This document shows, in pieces, positions 15,992-22,773 of a DNA stretch of 64,000 nucleotides. A model generated the notes under the pieces. That model searched no databases, had not been told where the DNA came from, and saw only the letters and a list, made by a program, of their open reading frames with translations. Origin of the DNA: Marinibacterium anthonyi. GTDB lineage: Bacteria > Pseudomonadota > Alphaproteobacteria > Rhodobacterales > Rhodobacteraceae. How positions within the stretch are numbered: the stretch's first letter is position 1; each line of letters begins with the position of its first letter. The position numbers and the translations under genes were made by a program. The stretch lies in assembly GCA_003217735.2 (NCBI GenBank), contig CP031585.1, positions 5,411,501 through 5,475,500 on the forward strand. Reading direction: 5' to 3'.

Positions 15992-16759
15992 ATGCTCACC
16001 AAACTGATCCCCATCGTCGAAGAGGCCGGCGCGCTGGCCCTGGGCCATTTCCACAGCCTCGCGCCCACGGATGTCGACGAGAAGGGCCACCTGGACCTGG
16101 TCACAATCGCCGACCGCGCGGTCGAGGTGTTGCTGGCCGAACGCCTGCAGGCGGCCTTCCCCGGCGATGGCGTCTATGGCGAAGAAGGCACGCGCGACAT
16201 GGGGCAAACCGGGCGGATCTGGGTGATCGACCCGATCGACGGCACGTTCAACTTCGTGCGGGGCCGCGACGACTGGGCCGTGTCGGTGGGGCTGTACGAC
16301 GGCGTGGCGCCGGTTCTGGGCGCGGTCCTGCAGCCGGTGCGGCGACGCCTGCTGACCGGCGGCCGCGACGTGGCACCCTGCCTTGACGGGCGGCCGCTGG
16401 CCCCGCTGACGCCTTTCCGGCCCGAGGTGGCGGCGGTGCAGCTGGGCAATGGCGGCGGCGATCCCAAGGTGGACGTGGCCGACACGCTGCGCCTGTTGTC
16501 CGGCCCCGGACAGGCGATGGCGCGCATGACCAACGCCGCGACCGCGGCGATGATGGAATTGGTCATGGGGCAGGTCGACGGCTACGTGTCCTGCGGGGAT
16601 TCCAGCTGGGACCTGATGGGCACCTGGTCGATTGCCACGGCCCTGGGCGCGACATCGACACTGGACTGGGCGGGCTTCGGGTTGCAGGACCGGGGCCATT
16701 TCGTCATCGGCAAGCAGGGCCTTGTCGACATGTGCACCGGGATCGGGCTGTTCGCCTGA
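15992..16759 (+). CDS. Inositol-monophosphatase-family phosphatase
   Basis: A 255-residue Mg-dependent sugar-phosphatase-fold protein. It carries the metal and phosphate motifs Glu64-Glu65 (GEEG), Asp80-Pro-Ile-Asp83-Gly-Thr (WVIDPIDGTFNF) and a late WD motif in CGDSSWDLMG. The family includes inositol-1-phosphatase, histidinol phosphatase and FBPase-like enzymes. Given a GpdQ-like enzyme 22 nt upstream and a UgpABCE-like importer, dephosphorylation of an alcohol phosphate released from an imported diester, such as inositol phosphate or glycerol phosphate, is plausible but inferred. Start at 15992 follows GAAAG; a start 14 codons upstream would overlap the previous gene. Confidence 0.82.
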   Translation: MLTKLIPIVEEAGALALGHFHSLAPTDVDEKGHLDLVTIADRAVEVLLAERLQAAFPGDGVYGEEGTRDMGQTGRIWVIDPIDGTFNFVRGRDDWAVSVGLYDGVAPVLGAVLQPVRRRLLTGGRDVAPCLDGRPLAPLTPFRPEVAAVQLGNGGGDPKVDVADTLRLLSGPGQAMARMTNAATAAMMELVMGQVDGYVSCGDSSWDLMGTWSIATALGATSTLDWAGFGLQDRGHFVIGKQGLVDMCTGIGLFA

Positions 16760-16786
16760 TCGTCGCAAGGGCGGGGGCTTTCCCCG

Positions 16787-16825
16787 CCTGAACCACCTGC
16801 CTGAACCACCTGCCTGAACCCTCCG
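16787..16825 (+). repeat. 13-bp tandem repeat, three units
   Basis: CCTGAACCACCTG at 16787-16799 and again exactly at 16800-16812, then a degenerate unit CCTGAACCCTCCG at 16813-16825. It is non-coding and sits between the phosphatase stop and the tRNA terminator. Confidence 0.85.
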
Positions 16826-16850
16826 CCTAAACCCGCCCCACAAAAGCAAA

Positions 16851-16882
16851 AACCCCCGGAGGCCGAAGCATCCGGGGGGTTT
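16851..16882 (-). terminator. Rho-independent terminator of tRNA-Leu
   Basis: Read on the minus strand, a stem of at least nine bp (TCCGGGGG-type arm at 16871-16879, partner 16852-16860) with a 10-nt loop is followed by GTTTTTGCTTTTG. It lies 10 nt beyond the tRNA 3' end. On the plus strand the same hairpin is followed by GTTTTG and may also end the phosphatase operon. Confidence 0.85.
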
Positions 16883-16891
16883 TGAAGACGA

Positions 16892-16977
<86 letters not shown>

Positions 16978-16993
16978 AGGTGTCGTGGGGGGC

Positions 16994-17022
16994 CGTTTAA
17001 GGCTGTGCGCAGGGAGTGTCAA
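16994..17022 (-). promoter_or_regulatory. Promoter of tRNA-Leu
   Basis: On the minus strand a perfect -35 box TTGACA (17022-17017) is separated by exactly 17 nt from TAAACG (16999-16994) as -10. Transcription would start about 7 nt further on, roughly 10 nt before the mature tRNA 5' end. Confidence 0.7.
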
Positions 17023-17061
17023 ACGGATTCGTAACGGTTTTTCGCAGAAGATTGCTCCGCT

Positions 17062-17083
17062 GGCCCCAAGTCGGCCCCAAGTC
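17062..17083 (+). repeat. 11-bp direct tandem repeat, two units
   Basis: GGCCCCAAGTC occurs twice back to back (17062-17072, 17073-17083) in the intergenic region between the tRNA promoter and the NDUFA9-like gene. A short inverted repeat CCTTGT/ACAAGG follows near 17116-17129. Confidence 0.8.
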
Positions 17084-17177
17084 GGCACCGTGCCGGCTTC
17101 CGGCGGCGATTTGCGCCTTGTTTACAAGGGCTGGCGGCGGTAATCCCAAGGGAAGTCCAGACAAAGGAGAGGCCCCC

Positions 17178-18161
17178 ATGTCGAAGCTTGTCACGATTTA
17201 TGGCGGATCCGGGTTCATCGGTCGCTACGTCGCGCGGCGGATGGCCAAGGCCGGTTGGCGTGTTCGCGTCGCGACCCGCCGCCCGAACGAGGCTCTCTTT
17301 GTCAAACCCTACGGGGTCGTCGGACAGGTGGAACCCGTGTTCTGCAACATCCGCGACGACGCGTCCGTGGCCGCGGTGATGGCGGGGGCCGATGCGGTGG
17401 TGAACTGCGTGGGTGTCCTGACGGAAAGCGGCAAGAACACGTTCGAGGCCGTGCAGACCGAAGGCGCGGGCCGAATCGCGCGGATCGCCGCCGAGAACGG
17501 GATTGCCACCATGATCCACATCTCGGCCATCGGCGCCGACGTGGACAGCAAAAGCGTCTATGCCCGCACCAAGGGCAAGGGCGAGGCCGCAGTGCTTGAC
17601 CATATGCCCGGCGCCGTCATCCTGCGCCCCTCGGTCGTCTTCGGACCCGAGGACCAGTTCTTCAACCGCTTCGCCCAGATGACCCGCATGGGGCCTGTCC
17701 TGCCTGTGGTGGGTGCGAACACGAAGTTCCAGCCGGTCTATGTCGACAACATCGCCGAGGCCGCCGAGAAGGCGATCAGGGGCGAGGTGCCCGCCGGTGT
17801 CTATGAACTGGGCGGCCCCGACGTGATGACCTTTCGCGCGCTGATGCGGCAGATGCTGGGGATCATCCGCCGCCGCCGCCTGATCCTGAACATGCCCTTC
17901 GGAATCGCGCGCCTGGTTGCCGGCTGCCTTGGCCTGGCCGAAACGCTTACGCTCGGGATCTTTTCGAACACCATGCTGACGAAGGACCAGGTGGTGAACC
18001 TGGCCCATGACAACGTGGTGTCCGAAGGGGCCAGGGGCCTGGCCGATATCGGCGTCGACCCCGTGGCGATGGAGGCGGTGCTGCCGGACTACCTGTGGCG
18101 CTTCCGCCCGTCGGGCCAGTACGAGGAAATCAAGGAATCGGCCCGCGATCTGCGGGCCTGA
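17178..18161 (+). CDS. NDUFA9-like atypical SDR (complex I accessory / NAD(P)-binding protein)
   Basis: A 327-residue extended/atypical short-chain dehydrogenase homologue. N-terminal Rossmann motif GGSGFIG (residues 9-15), a conserved ISAIGAD segment near 115, YARTKGKGE with the usual Tyr/Lys positions, and RPSVVFGPEDQFFNRFA match the NDUFA9 / complex I 39-kDa family found in alphaproteobacteria and mitochondria. That subunit binds NADPH and stabilises complex I rather than acting as a dehydrogenase. AAAGGAGAGG lies upstream of the ATG. No other complex I genes are near. UppP lies convergent downstream. A generic ubiquinone-biosynthesis or nucleoside-sugar epimerase role is less likely. Confidence 0.85.
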   Translation: MSKLVTIYGGSGFIGRYVARRMAKAGWRVRVATRRPNEALFVKPYGVVGQVEPVFCNIRDDASVAAVMAGADAVVNCVGVLTESGKNTFEAVQTEGAGRIARIAAENGIATMIHISAIGADVDSKSVYARTKGKGEAAVLDHMPGAVILRPSVVFGPEDQFFNRFAQMTRMGPVLPVVGANTKFQPVYVDNIAEAAEKAIRGEVPAGVYELGGPDVMTFRALMRQMLGIIRRRRLILNMPFGIARLVAGCLGLAETLTLGIFSNTMLTKDQVVNLAHDNVVSEGARGLADIGVDPVAMEAVLPDYLWRFRPSGQYEEIKESARDLRA

Positions 18162-18197
18162 TCCGCTTCGTCCTCGGTTTCGTCCTCGGTTTCGTCT

Positions 18198-19001
18198 TCA
18201 GGCGTAGGCGTAAACCAGAAGCACCACGCCCAGGATCACCCGGTAGACGACATATGGCGTGAAGCTGATCTTGCGGGTCAGTTTCATCATCACCGCCAGC
18301 GCCAGCAGCGCCGCGGCAAAGGCCATCACGGCGGCGATGGCCGCGTCATGGGCGCCGGACCAGTCTCCGGCCTCGACCAGATCCAGGCCCAGCAGCGCGC
18401 CGGATGCCATGATCGTCGGGATCGACATCAGCATGGAAATGCGCGCCGCCTCTTCGCGGGTATAGCCCAGTTGCCGGCCGCTGGTGATTGTGATCCCCGA
18501 CCGCGAGGTTCCCGGGATCAGCGCCACCGCCTGCCAGACCCCCATGACGAGGGCATCGCGAAAGCGCCAGTCCTCGATCGTCCTGGTCTGGGCGCCCCGC
18601 TGATCGGCCCAGTACAGCACGATGCCGAAGATCAGCATCGTCCAGCCGATCACCGCGACCGACCGCAGCATCTGGTCGATGCCGGTCACGTGCAGGACCA
18701 GCCCCGCCGCCATCACCGGAATCGTCGCCAGGATCAGCCCGGCCGCGACCCGCGCGCCCAACGTGTCCATGCGCCCGCGCACCAGCCGCCCAAGGCCGGC
18801 CAGCACCGCGACCACATCCCTGTGGAAATAAAGGATTACGGCGAACAGCGTACCGACATGGACGGCCACGTCGATCATCTGCCCCTGGTCCTGCATCCCC
18901 GTGAGACCGGGCAGCAGGATCAGGTGACCCGACGAGGAAATGGGAAGAAATTCGGTCAGACCCTGGATTATGGCGACCAAAACGAGGTTCAGCAGAGGCA
19001 T
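18198..19001 (-). CDS. uppP: Undecaprenyl-diphosphatase
   Basis: Inner-membrane BacA/UppP enzyme that recycles undecaprenyl pyrophosphate to the monophosphate carrier for peptidoglycan and polysaccharide synthesis; overexpression gives bacitracin resistance. The 267-residue protein has about eight hydrophobic segments and both signature blocks: EFLPISSSGHLIL (near residue 20) with the catalytic Glu, and PGTSRSGITIT (near 165). Start taken at the ATG at 19001; an in-frame TTG at 19022 with GGAAAGGG before it is an alternative. It is divergent from gltD. Confidence 0.93.
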   Translation of the reverse strand: MPLLNLVLVAIIQGLTEFLPISSSGHLILLPGLTGMQDQGQMIDVAVHVGTLFAVILYFHRDVVAVLAGLGRLVRGRMDTLGARVAAGLILATIPVMAAGLVLHVTGIDQMLRSVAVIGWTMLIFGIVLYWADQRGAQTRTIEDWRFRDALVMGVWQAVALIPGTSRSGITITSGRQLGYTREEAARISMLMSIPTIMASGALLGLDLVEAGDWSGAHDAAIAAVMAFAAALLALAVMMKLTRKISFTPYVVYRVILGVVLLVYAYA

Positions 19002-19022
19002 GGAGGATAGGATCCTGTGCAA

Positions 19023-19235
19023 AAGGTCCCTTTCCGTGTATAAGATGCGTCTGAAGAAGGAAATTCAGTTAATAGGTCCGGTTTGCGACCTAAAACTGCA
19101 GTCGAGACCCCAAGAATCTGGTCTCGGCACCTAAATTACCCCTATATAGGTCAGCCTTGCTGACTTTTCTTCCAAAAGGACTTCGCATAAAGAAGCCCAG
19201 CTACTGCACCGAGGGATCAACCAAGGGACGTCTCC
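19023..19235 (+). promoter_or_regulatory. gltD leader with several small hairpins
   Basis: The 210-nt region before gltD is AT-richer than the genes and holds a series of inverted repeats: AGGTC/GACCT near 19074-19091, CGAGACC (19103-19109) / GGTCTCG (19120-19126), a 10-bp palindrome CCTATATAGG at 19141-19150, and GTCAGC (19150-19155) / GCTGAC (19159-19164) followed by TTTTCTT. The last is a small terminator-like hairpin about 70 nt before the start codon. It may be a leader or attenuator for the gltD-gltB region. Confidence 0.4.
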
Positions 19236-20684
19236 ATGGCCAAGCAGCCAATGCTCAAATTCGTGAAGATCGAACGGGACATGCCCGTGAAACGGCCCGC
19301 TTCGGACCGCAAGGAAGATTTCCGCGAAATCTATGCCGAGTATGCCGACGCGAAGGCCAAGGAACAGGCCAGCCGTTGCAGCCAGTGCGGCGTGCCGTAT
19401 TGCCAGTCGCATTGCCCGTTGCACAACAACATCCCCGACTGGCTGCGCCTGACCGCCGAAGGCCGGCTGCAGGAAGCCTATGGAATCAGCCAGGCCACCA
19501 ATACCTTCCCCGAGATCTGCGGCCGCATCTGCCCGCAGGACCGGCTGTGCGAAGGCAATTGCGTGATCGAACAATCGGGCCATGGCACCGTGACCATCGG
19601 GTCTGTCGAGAAATACATCACCGACACCGCCTGGGAAGAAGGCTGGGTCCAGCCGATCGTTCCGGTGGCCAACCGGTCGGAAAAGGTCGCCGTGATCGGC
19701 GCCGGTCCGGGCGGGCTTGCCGCGGCGGACGTGCTGGTGCGGGCGGGCTGCAAGGTGACCGTCTATGACCGCTACGACCGTGCCGGCGGGCTGCTGACCT
19801 ATGGCATTCCCGGTTTCAAGCTGGAAAAGGACATCGTCCTGCGCCGCGTCGATCAGCTGGCGCAGGCCGGGGTCGAATTCGTGATGAACTGCGACGTCGA
19901 CGCCGATATCTTCGCCACCATCCGGGCCGAGAACGACGCCATCATCATCGCAACGGGTGTCTACAAGTCGCGCGACCTGGAATTGCAGGGGTCCGAAGCG
20001 GCGGGCATCGTCAAGGCGATCGATTATCTGACCTGCTCCAACAAGGTGGGTTTCGGCGACAGCATCCCCGAATACGACAGCGGCGAACTGAACGCGGCCG
20101 GCAAGAAGGTCGTGGTCATCGGCGGGGGCGACACCGCGATGGATTGCGTGCGCACGGCGATCCGGCAGGGCGCGGAAAGCGTCAAGTGCCTGTACCGCCG
20201 CGACCGGGCCAACATGCCGGGCTCGCAGCGCGAAACCCAGAACGCCGAGGAAGAAGGCGTGGTCTTTGAATGGCTCAGCGCGCCCAAGGGGTTTGTGACC
20301 GAGCCGGGCGAAGGCGCGGCCAGGGTGACCGGCGTTCATGTCCAGAAGATGCGTCTGGGCGCGCCGGATGCCACCGGGCGCCAATCGCCCGAGATCATCG
20401 AGGGCGCGGATTACGTCGAGGACGCCGACCTGGTGGTCAAGGCGCTTGGCTTCGAACCCGAAGACCTGCCGACGCTTTGGGGCCAGCCCGAACTGACCGT
20501 GACCCGCTGGGGCACGGTAAAGGCGGCCTTTACCACCGGCGCGACCGAAATGCCGGGCGTTTACGCCGTCGGGGACATCGTGCGCGGTGCCTCGCTTGTG
20601 GTCTGGGCGATCCGCGACGGGCGGGATTGCGCCGCCGCGGTGCTGGAAGGCTTTGACACACCGGCCACGGTTGCGGCCGAATAA
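19236..20684 (+). CDS. gltD: Glutamate synthase (NADPH) small subunit
   Basis: Beta subunit of bacterial GOGAT, 482 residues. It passes electrons from NADPH through FAD and [4Fe-4S] clusters to GltB, which makes two glutamates from glutamine and 2-oxoglutarate. N-terminal cluster ligands are in CSQCGVPYCQSHCP (about residues 48-61) and CGRICPQDRLCEGNC (about 100). FAD motif GAGPGGLAAADV lies near 155 and the NADPH motif VIGGGDTAMDC near 295. AAGGGA precedes the start. Unusually, three genes separate it from gltB on the same strand. Confidence 0.96.
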   Translation: MAKQPMLKFVKIERDMPVKRPASDRKEDFREIYAEYADAKAKEQASRCSQCGVPYCQSHCPLHNNIPDWLRLTAEGRLQEAYGISQATNTFPEICGRICPQDRLCEGNCVIEQSGHGTVTIGSVEKYITDTAWEEGWVQPIVPVANRSEKVAVIGAGPGGLAAADVLVRAGCKVTVYDRYDRAGGLLTYGIPGFKLEKDIVLRRVDQLAQAGVEFVMNCDVDADIFATIRAENDAIIIATGVYKSRDLELQGSEAAGIVKAIDYLTCSNKVGFGDSIPEYDSGELNAAGKKVVVIGGGDTAMDCVRTAIRQGAESVKCLYRRDRANMPGSQRETQNAEEEGVVFEWLSAPKGFVTEPGEGAARVTGVHVQKMRLGAPDATGRQSPEIIEGADYVEDADLVVKALGFEPEDLPTLWGQPELTVTRWGTVKAAFTTGATEMPGVYAVGDIVRGASLVVWAIRDGRDCAAAVLEGFDTPATVAAE

Positions 20685-20768
20685 ACACCGCATTCGACAC
20701 CGGCCCGCGCCGGTGTCCCGATCAACCCGAGCCGCGCCAGAAACGGCGGGCCGTCGGAGACCAAGGAC

Positions 20769-21227
20769 ATGATGGACGACGCGCAAACCAGGGATCGCGC
20801 CGGGGGCTGCATGTGCGGCGGCGTGCGCTTTGCCGCGCGCGCCGTCCCGCTGAAATTCGGCGCCTGCCACTGCGAGATGTGCCGCCGCTGGACCGGATCG
20901 GCCCTGCTGGGCGTGACCGTGCCCGCAGCCAACATCACCTGGACCGGCGAACAGAACATCGCGCGGATCCAGTCCAGTTCCTGGGCCGAACGGGCGTGGT
21001 GCGGCGCGTGCGGATCGAACCTTTTCTTCCGGTTCACCGGCGGCGGCGCGCCGGTGGGCGATATCGAACTGCCGATCGGTCTGTTCGACGACGCCGGCGG
21101 CATGGTCCTGCACAACGAGATCTACATCGACCACAAGCCCGACAGCTTTGCCTATGCCGCGAACGACCGCCAGGTGCTGACCCGGGCGCAATGCGTCGCG
21201 AAATTCCCGTTGCTGGACGGGGCCTGA
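20769..21227 (+). CDS. GFA / CENP-V family zinc protein
   Basis: A 152-residue protein of the glutathione-dependent formaldehyde-activating (GFA) fold. The zinc ligands are complete: Cys14 and Cys16 (GGCMCGG), Cys33, Cys35 and Cys38 (ACHCEMCRRW), Cys78 and Cys81 (WCGACGSNLFF). Family members range from proposed S-hydroxymethylglutathione synthase to proteins of unknown role; nothing here proves formaldehyde chemistry. AAGGAC precedes the start. It follows gltD by 84 nt and is 3 nt before the first hydrolase gene, so it is in the gltD-gltB transcription unit. Confidence 0.85.
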   Translation: MMDDAQTRDRAGGCMCGGVRFAARAVPLKFGACHCEMCRRWTGSALLGVTVPAANITWTGEQNIARIQSSSWAERAWCGACGSNLFFRFTGGGAPVGDIELPIGLFDDAGGMVLHNEIYIDHKPDSFAYAANDRQVLTRAQCVAKFPLLDGA

Positions 21228-21230
21228 GCC

Positions 21231-22001
21231 ATGTCGGTGATTCAAGACCAGCAGAACCGGACCAGGGCCGGACATGTCGCGAAGGGACCGCTTCGCGTCG
21301 ACAGCGACCTGTTGCTGACCCACTATCCGGGGCAGACGGATACGCTGGTCGTGACGTTCAACAGTGCGGGCCACGGGTTGTGGACCGACCAGCCCGACGA
21401 ATTCATCGGCATGGCCAGGGGCGCGGACGGTCATCACGTGATCGCCGTGTCGGACCTGCGGCGCAGCTGGTATTCGGCGCCCGGCCTGCAGGAACGGGTT
21501 GTCGAGGATATCCGCGACTTTGCCGATGCCAACGGGATTGCGCGCATCGCCATGCTGGGGTCGTCCATGGGCGGCTACGGCGCACTGTCCTTTGCCGAAC
21601 GCGTGGGCGCACAGGCGGCCATGGGCATCGTGCCGCAGTTTTCGATGCACCCGCGGTTCAACGAACCGCGCTGGAGCGAACTGCGCCCCGGCATGGTGGA
21701 AAAGCGTCTGGGCACGCTGGGCAGCTACCTGACCGGCCAGACCCGCGCCTTTTGCCTGACCGGAGCAAAGGACCGTCACGACCGGCGGCATTACAACATG
21801 ATCACGCGGCGCTGCCCGGTCCAAGGCTACCTGCTGAAGGACTGCGGGCACGATCTCGCTTTGCAATTGAAGACAATGGGGCATCTGCCGCGGCTTGTCG
21901 CGGCGATGATCGCCGGGGAAGATGAAGTCTTCGACACGATTCTCTCGCCGCTGGTGCAGCGAGAGACGGCAGCTTCGGCCGCCGGAAGCGGAGAAGACTG
22001 A
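21231..22001 (+). CDS. Alpha/beta-hydrolase-fold protein, paralogue 1
   Basis: A 256-residue cytoplasmic protein that I cannot assign to a named family. It has a nucleophile-elbow motif Gly110-Ser-Ser112-Met-Gly114 after a hydrophobic strand (RIAMLGSSMGGYG), an acidic candidate at Asp181/Asp184 after strand AFCLTGAK, and His207 in KDCGHD, so a Ser-Asp-His triad is plausible. A conserved block RRSWYSAPGLQERVVEDI (residues 77-94) is nearly the same in the next gene. The two are clear tandem duplicates. It follows the GFA gene by 3 nt and ends one base before the next ATG, inside the gltD-gltB unit. Substrate unknown. Confidence 0.75.
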   Translation: MSVIQDQQNRTRAGHVAKGPLRVDSDLLLTHYPGQTDTLVVTFNSAGHGLWTDQPDEFIGMARGADGHHVIAVSDLRRSWYSAPGLQERVVEDIRDFADANGIARIAMLGSSMGGYGALSFAERVGAQAAMGIVPQFSMHPRFNEPRWSELRPGMVEKRLGTLGSYLTGQTRAFCLTGAKDRHDRRHYNMITRRCPVQGYLLKDCGHDLALQLKTMGHLPRLVAAMIAGEDEVFDTILSPLVQRETAASAAGSGED

Positions 22002-22002
22002 C

Positions 22003-22758
22003 ATGAATTCGTCCTTCAATACGGCGACGCCCGCCGCCCGGCCCGAAGCCGACCTGCGCATCGTCCTGGAAGACGACGCGCTGCGGGTCAGCCATTACCG
22101 GGGCGACACCGATGTCGCCGTGGTGGCGTTCACCGGCATCGGCCACGGCATGGGCGCGATCCAGCAGGACGAATTCGTCGGATCCGCGTTGGGGGCCGAA
22201 CGCAACCACGTGATTTCCGTCATCGACAAGAACCGCAGCTGGTATTCCGCGCCGGGCATCCAGAAACGGATCGTCGAGACGCTTGAGCAGCTAAAGACCG
22301 AACTTGGCGTGCGGCGGGTGGTCTGCCTGGGCAATTCCATGGGCGGCTTCGGCGCGCTTCTTTTTGCCGAACGGATCGGCGCCGACACTGCCGCCGCCTT
22401 CGTGCCGCAATACACCATGCGCCTGGAATTCGGCGAACGCCGCTGGGACAATTTCCGCGACGCGATGGTCAACGACAATCTCGATACGCTGGCCAAGCAC
22501 CTGACCGGAAAGACGCGCGCCTATGCCGTCTTTGGCGCCGACGACCTGCGCGACCGGATGCACGTGCAGCGCCTGAAGGACAATTGCATCGCCCGCGTCC
22601 ACGAGGTGGCCGGCTGTGATCACAATACACTGACCCAGGTTCTCAAGCGCCAGGGTGTTCTTTCTCCGCTCATTGCCGCGATGATCGCCGGCGATGACGC
22701 ACAGGTGGCGCGCCTTCTTGCGCCGTTTTCCGTCAACCCGGGCCAAGGTCCGGCCTGA
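22003..22758 (+). CDS. Alpha/beta-hydrolase-fold protein, paralogue 2
   Basis: A 251-residue tandem paralogue of the preceding gene. Motif positions match exactly: Gly110-Asn-Ser112-Met-Gly114 (VVCLGNSMGGFG), Asp180/Asp181 (AVFGADDLRDRMH) and His207 (AGCDHN). Shared blocks include GHG near residue 48, DEF(V/I)G near 56-60, (K/R)NRSWYSAPGIQ at 77-87 and LIAAMIAGDD near the end. GGAGAAG precedes the ATG at 22003, and gltB starts 15 nt after its stop. No signal peptide or membrane segment. Because the triad positions are kept in both copies, both are probably active serine hydrolases, but the substrate is unknown. Confidence 0.75.
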   Translation: MNSSFNTATPAARPEADLRIVLEDDALRVSHYRGDTDVAVVAFTGIGHGMGAIQQDEFVGSALGAERNHVISVIDKNRSWYSAPGIQKRIVETLEQLKTELGVRRVVCLGNSMGGFGALLFAERIGADTAAAFVPQYTMRLEFGERRWDNFRDAMVNDNLDTLAKHLTGKTRAYAVFGADDLRDRMHVQRLKDNCIARVHEVAGCDHNTLTQVLKRQGVLSPLIAAMIAGDDAQVARLLAPFSVNPGQGPA

Positions 22759-22773
22759 AAAGGAGCTACTGTC

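Noticed and set aside
15196-16759. GpdQ-like and IMPase-like genes considered as a phosphite/phosphonate or histidinol pathway
   Set aside because: No phn, ptx or his genes are near, whereas the complete importer with DeoR regulator lies directly upstream.
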